Below, one piece after another: positions 36,752 to 46,100 of a stretch of 64,000 nucleotides of DNA. The notes under the pieces are model-generated. The model saw only the letters and a list, made by a program, of their open reading frames with translations, ran no database searches and was not told the DNA's origin. This stretch comes from Antiquaquibacter oligotrophicus (GTDB lineage: Bacteria; Actinomycetota; Actinomycetes; Actinomycetales; Microbacteriaceae). The position numbers and the translations under genes are program-made. Within the stretch, counting starts at the first letter, position 1. Each line of letters starts with the position of its first letter. The stretch spans positions 1,922,001 to 1,986,000 of the forward strand of contig NZ_CP085036.1 in assembly GCF_020535405.1 (NCBI RefSeq), read 5' to 3'.

Positions 36752-37015
36752 ACGGTAACCCCCAGCTTTGGGGGTACACCACGGGCTTGCGGTCCGATCG
36801 GGCTGCAATCTCCTGCGCACGACAAGGAAGTCGGTGCGCAAGCGCTCGATGATGACGCTGAAGGGAGGACGGGAAAGCGCGGGCAAGCGCACTCGCGAAA
36901 TGTCCAATCACAGAAGCCGAGTCACGGCGTGCGTCGTTGCAGCGACTGACCGTGACCCGGCTGCCGGTCAGTAGGTGGCCAGCGATAAACCCATTTTCAG
37001 GAGCCTATTCTCACT
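36752..37015 (+). promoter_or_regulatory. Structured 5' leader of giant gene 1, conserved before giant gene 3
   Basis: Starts with a C5-AGCTTT-G5 hairpin (36759-36774) just after the predicted start point. Its last 100 bases match 49233-49327: AAGCCGAG..., a stem CCGAGTCACGG/CCGTGACCCGG (36917-36927 with 36950-36960) enclosing the hairpin GTCGT-TGCA-GCGAC (36933-36946), then AGGAG 12 bases before the ATG. The matching stem in gene 3 has different but still pairing bases, which argues for a selected RNA structure. Confidence 0.55.
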
Positions 37016-40000
37016 ATGGACGGTAACAATCACCCCTCGCGGCCACGGCGCCGCTGGGCTGTAGCGGCCACCGCCGCCATGGCGCTAACCGGAGGGCTGC
37101 TTTCCGCAGTCCCGGCAGCAGCGCACGATGGCGTTGATCACTCGACCGAACCAGGAGCCGATTCAGCGCTCGACTGGACCAACTACGAAAAGGCGCTCAT
37201 CACCAAGGATGTCGGTGAGCCGATCGACCTCGCGATCCTTCCAGACGGTCGCATCATCCATACGGCACGGAACGGAGACATCCGCGTCACCGACCCGTCA
37301 ACGGGCATTACAACTCTCGCGGCCACCATCCCCGTCTACGCGAATTCCGAAGACGGTCTCCAGACCGTTGCCATCGATCCGGACTTCGAAGAAAACAACT
37401 GGGTCTACGTTGTTTATGCGCCCATCGACGCAGACGGCGACGGCAGTCCGGACACTCCGTCCGGCAACGCGCCGAATACCCTTCCTTCAGGACAGGACGC
37501 GTCCTACTGGGACCAGTGGGTGGGCGTGAATCGTCTAGCCCGCTTCCAGTGGACAGGAAGCACCATCGACCTTGCGAGCGAGCAAACGATCATCGATATC
37601 GAGGTCCAGCGTGGCCAGTGCTGCCACGTAGGTGCTGACATAGATTTCGACGGTGAGGGAAACCTGTACCTGAGCACGGGTGACAACACTCCCGCAAGCA
37701 CGCCCGGTGCCAACGGATTCGCACCCAACAACGATGCGCCCAACATGAACCCCGGGTTCGATGCGCGTCGCGGGGCGGGAAACACCAACGACCTGCGCGG
37801 CAAAATTCTCCGTGTCCACGTCGAGGATGACGGCTCCTACACGATCCCAGAGGGAAATCTCTTCGCACCCGGAACGGAGTTGACGCGCCCCGAGATCTTC
37901 GTGATGGGTGTGCGCAACCCGTTCCGCTTGGAGGTTGACCCAGAAACCAACTCCCTCACGTGGGCCGACTACGGCCCGGATGCTAGCGCCGCGACGGCGG
38001 CGACCGCGGGACGTGGCCCGATGGGGTACGTCGAGTGGAACGCCGTATCGCTGGATGACCCGCATAACTCGGGCTGGCCCTATGTCACGGGCGACAATTT
38101 TGCCTACAACGACTGGGACTTCGCCACCGCAACGCCTGGCGCATTCTTCGACCCCGAAAACCTTGTCAACGACTCGGAATGGAACACGGGCCTGACGGAG
38201 ATCCCAGACGCGCGCCCGGCAACGCTCTATTACGGCGACGCCCCGGGGCAGCAGCCGTGGGACGAGTTGGTGAACTTCGGTTCCGGTGGCGGTCAGGGCC
38301 CCATGGGCGGCCCGGTCTACAGCTACGACGACACGAACCCCTCGCCAACAAAGTTCCCGGAGTATTGGGACGGGAAGGCGTTTATGGGCGAGTTCTCGCA
38401 GGATTACATCGCCGCATTTACTGTCGACTGGGCGGACACGTTTGGCGTGACCCACATCGAGGACTTCCTGCCCAACTCCTTCTTGACCGGAGCGGGGCAG
38501 CCGATCCACGACAACCCCATGGACATGGAGTTTGGTCCGGACGGTTCCCTCTACGTACTCGAGTACGGAGACGGCTTCTTCCAACAGAACCCCGACAGCG
38601 GGCTCTACCGGATCTCCTACACCCAGGGCAACCTTGCACCGCAGGCCAGCTTCACAGCAACCCCGTACTCGTCGTCGGCGCCTCCCCTCGAGGTGACCTT
38701 CGACGCGTCTACATCGTCCGACCCTGAGGGCGGAGACCTCACCTTCGAGTGGGATTTCAATGGCGATGGCACCTACGAGGCGACGGGCGTAACGGCGGCC
38801 CACACCTACACCGAGGTCGGCGCCTACGACGCTGTCCTCCGGGTGACGAACGAGTTGGGGCTGTTCGCCCTCACGAGCAGGCAGATTTCGGTCGGCAACC
38901 AGGCCCCGACGGTCACGGTGGAGTTCCCCGGTAACGGTGGGTTCTTCGACTGGGGTCAGGACATCCCCTACAGCATCACGACGGACGACCCCGAGGACGG
39001 AACGGATACCGAGTGCTCTCGAGTCGCGTGGACGTACGGGCTCGGTCACGATGAGCACGCCCATCCGGAAGAATCTGGCACCGGCTGCACGGGTGTGTGG
39101 CCCACCGACGCCAACTCTCCCGAGCACGGTCCAGGCGCGCTACTGTATGGCGCTGTCGTCGTCACGTACGAGGACGAGGGGGCAGAGTCTCTTCCGCCCG
39201 CTGTCGGTGAGGCTTCGATCCGTTTGAACCCGAAACTGCAGCAGGCCGAGCACGCGGCGCAGCGCGAGGGCGTCACCGTCGTGGAGGATGCCACGGCATC
39301 CGGCGGCTCTGCCGTCCAAGGTTTCGGCCCCGGCGACTTCCTCACCTACACACCCGTGAACTTCTCCGGTATCACCGGGGCGGTCGTGCGGGCCAGCGGT
39401 GCGGGAACGGTCAGCCTCCACTGGGGTCCGCCGGATCACGCTGCCGCATTCGCGACAGCCACGATCCCGGCTGGCGCCGGATGGCAGGACGTGGAGATCG
39501 AGTTCACTCCGCCGGTGGGTACCGGCGAGCTCTACGTCTCATCGTCGACGGAGCTGTCGCTGGACTCGATCACGATGGTCGGTGACGGAGTCGCAGTACC
39601 GGAGGAAGAGCCGGAGCAGTGCGTCGGGGGTCTCTCTGACGAGTTCGTCGGTAGTGAGCTCGATCAGGATCGCTGGGAAGTCCTGAACCCCGACGGGTCG
39701 ATCGTGGTAGCCAATGGCAGCCTGACGATGCCGATCTCAAGGACGGACTTCTACGGCACGAACAACACGACGGTTCCGAACCTCGTGCTCCAGCCGCTGC
39801 CGGACGGGCCGTTTACGGCGACGACGAAGGTGACAGCCGATCTTGCCGCCTCCTGGCAGCAGGCCGGACTCGTGATCTTTGACGACCCAGACAACTACGC
39901 GAAAATCGCGCTGCAGCACACGGCCACTGCCGGTGAGCGTCGCATGCAGTTCCTCCGCGAGGTTGCCGGGGCGCCCAACGAGGTCGCCGCGACGTCGAAC

Positions 40001-42811
40001 GTCGCGGTGGCAGCGAACTTCCCGGACACCTACTGGGTGCGCCTGACAAGTTCGGACGGCGTAAGCCTCAATGCCGCGTTCTCGGCGGACGGCATCACCT
40101 TCACGAACATGCCCGAGACGAAGTCTCTTGCCGGGATGGTCGACCCGAAGGTCGGTCTGCTCGCCGTTGCGGGCACCAATGCTCCGGCGACGCTGGTTCC
40201 CGCAAGCTTCGACTTCTTCCACGTCACGCCGGACGAGGCAGCCGGGGCCCCGGGCCCGGATGACGAGTTCGACGGGACGGAGCTGGAGACGTGCCGCTGG
40301 ACGGTGGTGAACGAGGATACGGAGCTTTACGGCGTTGCCGACGGGGCCCTGAGGATCCAGACCACGCCGACCGACTTCTACCAGGCCAACAACACCGCGG
40401 TTCCGAACCTGATCCTGCAACCGCAGCCGGGTGACGACTGGGTTGTCGAGACTAAGGTGGACGGCGCTCAGCTCAACCAGCAGTACCAGCAGGGTGGAAT
40501 CATCCTGTATGGCGACGAGGACAACTACGCGAAGATCAACTTCATGACGCCCAACACCGCAGGTTCCGCGGTGACCCGACGCATCGAGATGCGCAGTGAG
40601 GTGAACGCAGCGATCCAGAACCCGCAACCGCAGGCAACGGTGACCGGCTCCACGTGGCTGCTGCGACTCGAGAAGTCCGGTACGACGTTCACGGGGTCCT
40701 ACAGCGCCGATGGTGCAACATGGACGACCTTCGCTTCCGTCCAGAACCCGAACCTGGCAGATGCCATGGTCGGTGTTTACGCGCTCGCCTCGTCCTCTCA
40801 GCAGGCCTCGGCCCCGGTGTTCTTCGACTACTTCCGCGTACTCGCTGAGGATCCGGTGGACGAGACTGCTCCGACGGTTCAGGCCAGTGTCGACGATCGC
40901 ACCGTGACGATCACGGCTTCGGATGCTGGAAGCGGTGTGGCGTCGGTGGAGTATCAGTTGCCAGGCGGTGAGTGGACGGTGTACACCACTCCGTTCGACG
41001 TGCCGGGTACTGACGCTGTGACGGTCTCCTTCCGTGCAACGGATGTCGCGGGCAACGTCTCGACGGTGGCTACCGTCAACGTGGCCGCCGAGCCGGGCGA
41101 GGATCGAGTTCTCATTCCCGTTGATCAAGTCTCGATGGGTATGTACTCGTTGGGCCCGTGGGTCAACGCGGAGGGACTGGAGCCTGTGCTGGGACGACTG
41201 TCCGAGATCGGCTTTGAGAACATCGAGCCGTACGGAGCCAACTTCACCGGGTACACCGCTCAGCAGTTCCGAGCGCTTACCGACGGGCTTGATCTGAGCG
41301 TTCCGAGTTCGCACTACAACGTGAACGAGGCGACGTTCGACACCACGCTCGCGTACGTCGAGACTCTCGGCCAGGAGTACGTCGGCTCTGGTGGGTTCGC
41401 TGCTCCCGGCATCGGCTCGTATGCGAACACGTTGGCTACGGCCGAGACGATGAACCGTCTGGGTGAGCGTTCAGTGGCCGCCGGCGTTGGCAAGTTCTTC
41501 GGCCATAACCATGCGAGCGAGTTCACAACTCAGTACACCCACGACGGTGAGCTGATGTCGGCGTGGGAGATTCTTGTCGCCGAGACGAACCCGGAGTGGG
41601 TGACCTTCCAGCTCGATGTTGCGTGGGCTACCGATGCAGGGGTGGATGCCGCGGCACTCATCACCGAGTACGCAGACCGCATCGACCTTCTCCATGTCAA
41701 GGACGCGGTGAACCTCAACAGTGCGGGAAACCCGTCGTTCCGAAACCTTGGCGAGGGTAACGTTCCCCTCCAGGAGATTCTCGCCGCTGGTGTCGCCGCT
41801 GACATCGATTACTTCGTAATGGAGTACGACGTAGCCGCCGACGGTGAAAGCTTCGCGGCCGAGGGCTTCGAGTACCTGACCGGCATTCCGGCCGGTACGG
41901 GCGAGGAGGAGACTGTGGTCGACCGTATCGCGGGCGCCAACCGCTACGAGGTCGCGGTGAACATCTCGCAGGCCGCATACCCGGAGACCGCCCCGGTGGT
42001 CTACGTTGCCAGCGGCGAGAACTACCCGGATGCGTTGTCGGCAGGTCCTGCCGCGGCGTTCGAGGGTGGTCCGCTGCTCCTCGTCAAGCCGGGCGAGCTC
42101 CCGGCCGTGATCGGTGCGGAGATTGCGCGACTGGCTCCGGAGAAGATCGTGGTGGTCGGTGGGCCGGCATCCGTGGATGACGACGTCTTCTACGAGCTGT
42201 CGGGTATGGCCGCTGAGACGGTGCGTATCGCCGGTGCCAACCGTTTCGAGGTCTCTCGTAACGTCGCACAGTACGCCTTCGGTGACGAGGTGCCACTCGC
42301 CTACATCGCGACGGGGGAGAAGTTCCCCGATGCGCTGACGGCCGGTGGTGCAGCCGGTTCGCAGGACGCTCCCGTCATCCTCGTGAGGGGTTCTGCTGCG
42401 GATCTGGATGACGCGACGGCGGCTCTGCTCGCCGACTTCGGTACAACGCAGACGCGAGTCCTCGGTGGCTCCGCCTCGGTGTCGCCCGGGGTCTTCAGCG
42501 ACATCAAGGCGCTCACCGCGGCGACGCGACTGGGCGGGGCTGATCGGTATGAGGCGGCGCGCGCGATCAACGCTGACGCCTTCACCTCCGCCGACCGGGC
42601 ATTCATCGCGACCGGGTTGAACTTCCCGGATGCGCTCGCGGGTTCCGCGTGGGCTGCCGCATCGGCTTCGCCGATGTACGTGGCTCCCGGTTCGTGCATC
42701 ACTCCGGGTGTCCTGGCGGACCTGGAGATGCTCGGAGTGACCCACGTCACCCTCCTGGGTGGCGAGGCGTCGCTGACTCCGGATGTCTTCGCGCTCACAC
42801 CATGCGCATGA
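37016..42811 (+). CDS. Giant secreted protein 1: PQQ-type sugar dehydrogenase fused to TIM-barrel isomerase, wall-anchored
   Basis: 1931 residues. Order: signal peptide (about 1-36, after RPRRRW); glucose/sorbosone dehydrogenase-like propeller (about 50-540; catalytic-type His in QRGQCCHVG near 204, GVRNPFR near 300, and GDN/YGPD loops); PKD domain (545-628); a conserved module with GGFFDWG and LGHDEHAH between two Cys (630-735); CBM6-like domain (738-860); two concanavalin-like GH43-C/DUF1349-type domains (870-1072, 1080-1275); Ig-like domain (1283-1357); xylose-isomerase/AP-endonuclease-2-type TIM barrel (1365-1623); three cell-wall-binding type 2 repeats (1636-1931). The barrel keeps its probable metal ligands (E near 1404, D in FQLDVAW, H in DLLHVKD, E in VMEYD). 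Substrate unknown. AGGAG precedes the ATG by 12 bases. Confidence 0.88.
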   Translation: MDGNNHPSRPRRRWAVAATAAMALTGGLLSAVPAAAHDGVDHSTEPGADSALDWTNYEKALITKDVGEPIDLAILPDGRIIHTARNGDIRVTDPSTGITTLAATIPVYANSEDGLQTVAIDPDFEENNWVYVVYAPIDADGDGSPDTPSGNAPNTLPSGQDASYWDQWVGVNRLARFQWTGSTIDLASEQTIIDIEVQRGQCCHVGADIDFDGEGNLYLSTGDNTPASTPGANGFAPNNDAPNMNPGFDARRGAGNTNDLRGKILRVHVEDDGSYTIPEGNLFAPGTELTRPEIFVMGVRNPFRLEVDPETNSLTWADYGPDASAATAATAGRGPMGYVEWNAVSLDDPHNSGWPYVTGDNFAYNDWDFATATPGAFFDPENLVNDSEWNTGLTEIPDARPATLYYGDAPGQQPWDELVNFGSGGGQGPMGGPVYSYDDTNPSPTKFPEYWDGKAFMGEFSQDYIAAFTVDWADTFGVTHIEDFLPNSFLTGAGQPIHDNPMDMEFGPDGSLYVLEYGDGFFQQNPDSGLYRISYTQGNLAPQASFTATPYSSSAPPLEVTFDASTSSDPEGGDLTFEWDFNGDGTYEATGVTAAHTYTEVGAYDAVLRVTNELGLFALTSRQISVGNQAPTVTVEFPGNGGFFDWGQDIPYSITTDDPEDGTDTECSRVAWTYGLGHDEHAHPEESGTGCTGVWPTDANSPEHGPGALLYGAVVVTYEDEGAESLPPAVGEASIRLNPKLQQAEHAAQREGVTVVEDATASGGSAVQGFGPGDFLTYTPVNFSGITGAVVRASGAGTVSLHWGPPDHAAAFATATIPAGAGWQDVEIEFTPPVGTGELYVSSSTELSLDSITMVGDGVAVPEEEPEQCVGGLSDEFVGSELDQDRWEVLNPDGSIVVANGSLTMPISRTDFYGTNNTTVPNLVLQPLPDGPFTATTKVTADLAASWQQAGLVIFDDPDNYAKIALQHTATAGERRMQFLREVAGAPNEVAATSNVAVAANFPDTYWVRLTSSDGVSLNAAFSADGITFTNMPETKSLAGMVDPKVGLLAVAGTNAPATLVPASFDFFHVTPDEAAGAPGPDDEFDGTELETCRWTVVNEDTELYGVADGALRIQTTPTDFYQANNTAVPNLILQPQPGDDWVVETKVDGAQLNQQYQQGGIILYGDEDNYAKINFMTPNTAGSAVTRRIEMRSEVNAAIQNPQPQATVTGSTWLLRLEKSGTTFTGSYSADGATWTTFASVQNPNLADAMVGVYALASSSQQASAPVFFDYFRVLAEDPVDETAPTVQASVDDRTVTITASDAGSGVASVEYQLPGGEWTVYTTPFDVPGTDAVTVSFRATDVAGNVSTVATVNVAAEPGEDRVLIPVDQVSMGMYSLGPWVNAEGLEPVLGRLSEIGFENIEPYGANFTGYTAQQFRALTDGLDLSVPSSHYNVNEATFDTTLAYVETLGQEYVGSGGFAAPGIGSYANTLATAETMNRLGERSVAAGVGKFFGHNHASEFTTQYTHDGELMSAWEILVAETNPEWVTFQLDVAWATDAGVDAAALITEYADRIDLLHVKDAVNLNSAGNPSFRNLGEGNVPLQEILAAGVAADIDYFVMEYDVAADGESFAAEGFEYLTGIPAGTGEEETVVDRIAGANRYEVAVNISQAAYPETAPVVYVASGENYPDALSAGPAAAFEGGPLLLVKPGELPAVIGAEIARLAPEKIVVVGGPASVDDDVFYELSGMAAETVRIAGANRFEVSRNVAQYAFGDEVPLAYIATGEKFPDALTAGGAAGSQDAPVILVRGSAADLDDATAALLADFGTTQTRVLGGSASVSPGVFSDIKALTAATRLGGADRYEAARAINADAFTSADRAFIATGLNFPDALAGSAWAAASASPMYVAPGSCITPGVLADLEMLGVTHVTLLGGEASLTPDVFALTPCA
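41914..42780 (+). repeat. Cell-wall-binding repeat block, near identical to 48074-48940
   Basis: 867 bases coding three wall-binding repeats. I find only three differences from the block in giant gene 2, whereas the flanking domains of the two genes differ much more. The third copy in giant gene 3 (about 53248-54140) is clearly diverged. This indicates recent gene conversion or segmental duplication between genes 1 and 2. Confidence 0.9.
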
Positions 42812-43142
42812 TGAGGTAGCCGACCCAGTCGACCGATCAAGGGCCGTCGTGGTCGCCGGGACTTGTTCCCGCGATCACGGCGGCCCTTTGGCGATGTCCG
42901 AAGCACGCATCGCCGCTGAGGGCGAATAGCTCAGTGGATGCGGATCGCGCCCCCAAAGCTGGGGGAATTTGTTGCGCAATAGTCGGTTTATGTTCAAAGC
43001 GAGCGAATAGTTGCTTGCCGGTCAACATATCAACTACCGTGAGTGAAGTTCGGTCATCGTTGACATGGGCCTCTCCTGTGCGCGCTGACCGGCATCCCGT
43101 CACAGTGCAGTGGCGGTAGCCACCCAACTAGGAGAGATTCTG
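42812..43142 (+). other. 331-base intergenic region between giant genes 1 and 2
   Basis: Holds the terminator of gene 1 (42838-42889), a CCCCCAAAGCTGGGGG palindrome (42950-42965) that is the exact reverse complement of the one in the gene 1 leader, and probably the gene 2 promoter. A weak candidate is TTGCTT (43013) with TACCGT 18 bases on. A tRNA-like 18-base word occurs at 42920-42937 but no tRNA. AGGAGAG at 43130-43136 is the ribosome site of gene 2. Confidence 0.6.
42838..42889 (+). terminator. Terminator of giant gene 1
   Basis: Arms AAGGGCCGTCGTGGTCGCCGGGA and the near complement TCCCGCGATCACGGCGGCCCTT pair over a short loop, ending in TTT. Two mismatches and a one-base bulge. The terminators of giant genes 2 and 3 share the GGCCG(C/T)CACGG theme. 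Confidence 0.8.
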
Positions 43143-46100
43143 TTGAGAGCTCAATCCCATTCCCCCACGATCAGGCGATGGACGGCAGCGGCGGTAACGT
43201 CGGCCCTCGTCGCCAGCGGGTTGGCCTTCCTGGCCGCCCCCGCCGCCGCAGTAGAAGCGGCACCAGCGGCAGCAGCCGCACCGGGCGACGCCTTCAAGGC
43301 GCTCGTCTTCTCCAAGACCGCTGGCTTCCGGCATGGATCCATTCCGTCCGGTATCGCCGCGATCGAACAGCTCGGTATCGACAACAACTTCGAGGTTGAC
43401 GCGACCGAAGATGCTGCGGACTTCACCGAAGAAAACCTCGCGCAGTATGACGTCGTCATCTGGCTGTCGACCACGGGCGACGTACTCAACGACGACCAAC
43501 AGGCCGCCTTCGAGGACTACATCGAGTCCGGTGGTGGATACGCGGGTATCCATGCTGCGTCCGACACCGAGTACTCGTGGCCGTGGTACGGCGGTCTCGT
43601 CGGTGCGTACTTCTCTGCGCACCCGCAGAACCAGACCGCGACCATCAAGGTCGAGGACAAGGTCCACCCGTCGACAGCCCACCTCGATGACCGCTGGGTC
43701 CGATACGACGAGTGGTACAACTACCAGACCAACCCGCGCGGCGACGTGCACGTGCTCGCCTCCCTCGATGAGACCACGTACACCGCAGGCACGGGCGCGA
43801 TGGGCGCTGATCACCCGATCGCGTGGTGCCAGAACTATGAGGGCGGACGCTCCTGGTACACCGGTGGTGGCCACACCAATGAGTCGTTCGCCGAGCCGGC
43901 ATTCCTCCAGCACCTTCTCGGCGGAATTCAGACAGCAGCAGGGGTCGCCGACGGACAATGCGCGGCGACGCAGGATGACAGCTACCAGCTGGTCCAGTTG
44001 CTGGGCGAGACCAACAACCCCATGATGCTCGAGGTCACCGACGACGGCGACGTCTTCTACGTCGAGCGGGACGGACGCATCCGCCTCATCGACGGAGAGA
44101 CCCTCGTGACCACGACGGCTCTCACACTCAGCGTCTTCCTCGAGAACGAGGACGGCCTGCAGGGTATGGTGCTCGACCCCGAGTTCGACACGAACGGCTG
44201 GATCTACGCTTACTGGTCCCCGGCCAACGTTGGCTCGTACGGTCCGCACAATGCTCTATCGCGGTTCACCTACAACCCCGACACACGCATCATCGACCCG
44301 GCGAGCCGAGTCGACCTGCTGCGGGTGCCCGTTCAGCGCGACGAGTGCTGTCACGTCGGTGGAGACATGATCTTCGACAATGACGGCAACCTCATTCTCG
44401 TCACCGGTGACAACACCAACCCGCACGCGTCCAGCGGCTACTCGCCCATGGACGGGCGCGCAGGTCGCGAGGCGTGGGACGCCCGCCGTTCCTCGGGCAA
44501 CACGAACGACCTCCGCGGAAAGGTGCTGCGCATCACCCCGCAAGCCGACGGAACGTACACGATCCCCGAGGGCAACCTCTGGGCCCCCGGCACCGCGCAG
44601 ACTCTCCCCGAGATCTACGCGATGGGCTTCCGCAACCCGTTCCGCATCGACATCGATCGCGGAACGGGTAATCTCCTGGTCGCCGACTACGGACCGGATG
44701 CTGCCAACGACAGCCCCACGCGCGGGCCGGGTAACCGGGTCGAGTGGAACATCGTCTCCGAGCCCGGAAACTACGGCTGGCCGTTCTGCACCGACCGTTG
44801 CTACAACCGGTACAACTTCGCGACGAACCAGGCCGGCGAGGTCTACGACCCGGAGAACCTGGTCAACGACTCTCCGCACAACACGGGACTGACCCAGCTC
44901 CCGGACGTGATCTTCCCGGAGATCTGGTACAACTACGCGGGCAACCCGGCCTTCCCCGAGATCGGTGGTGGTGGCGCCCCCATGGCAGGGCCGACCTACC
45001 AGTTCGACCCCGAGCTCGAGTCGGACGTCAAGTGGCCTGAGTACTGGGACGGCAAGGCGCTCCTCGGTGAGTGGAACACCGGCAAGGTGTTCAGCATTCA
45101 GCTCGACGAGGAAACCGGAACGGACATCATCGACATCAACCGGGTTCTGCCGGGCATCCTCGATCCGTCCGCCGGCTTCGCTCGCGCGATGGACCTCACG
45201 TTCGGCCCCGACGGTGCGCTCTACGTCATCGACTGGGGTAACTCGTTCTGGGGTAACAACGCCGACTCCGGCATCTACCGCGTCGAGTACACCCAGGGCG
45301 ACCCGTCGCCGATCGCGCGCGCGGCGTCGGATGTCACGTCCGGCGGCAACCCGCTCGAGGTGCAGTTCAGCTCGGATGGTTCGCGCCACCCGGCTGGGCT
45401 TCCGATCACGTACTCGTGGGACTTCGGTGATGGTGCAACCTCCACCGAGGAGAACCCCGTGCACACCTACACGGTCAACGGCCAGTACACCGCGACCCTC
45501 ACCGTCTCCGACGGCGAGCGAACCGGACAGTCGACCGTCACCGTCACCGTCGGTAACGCGATGCCGGAGGTCTCCGTCGTCTTCCCCGACAACGGTGGCT
45601 TCTTCGAGTGGGGCGACCAGGTGCGCTACGAGATCGTCGTGAACGACCCGGACGGCGAGTTCATCTGCGAGAACGTGACGGTGCACCCTGCTCTCGGCCA
45701 CGACTCCCACGCTCACCCCATGGAGGTGCTGGAGGGCTGTGAAGGCTTCATCCAGACCACTCGCGATGACGGCCACGGTCTCGACGCGAACATCTTCTGG
45801 GTGATCGAGGGTCGGTACACCGACGACGGCGGCGATGCGGGCATCCCGCTCACGGGCTTCGGCGGCAACATCCTGCAGCCCAAGCGCATCCAGTCGGAGT
45901 ACTTCACCTCGACGGGACGCCTCGCTGGCAGCACGAGCACCGGTGACCCCGGCGTGCAGATCCAGGCGACGGAGGACGTCGACGGCCTCAACAACATCGG
46001 CTACATCGAACCCGGCGACTGGTGGGCTCACGAGCCGATCAGCTTCTACGAGATCGAGTCGCTCAAGATGCGTGTCGCCTCCAACAACAACCCGGGTGTC

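Noticed and set aside
36564..36950. Short plus-strand open frames in the gap before giant gene 1 as small proteins
   Set aside because: No ribosome sites or coding bias; the region holds a promoter and conserved RNA-like structure instead.
42920..42937. GGGCGAATAGCTCAGTGG resembles the 5' end and D-arm start of a tRNA
   Set aside because: No matching D-stem partner, anticodon arm or acceptor 3' strand follows; the later GTTCAAAGC lacks a pairing T-stem. Chance similarity or a fragment, not a tRNA gene.
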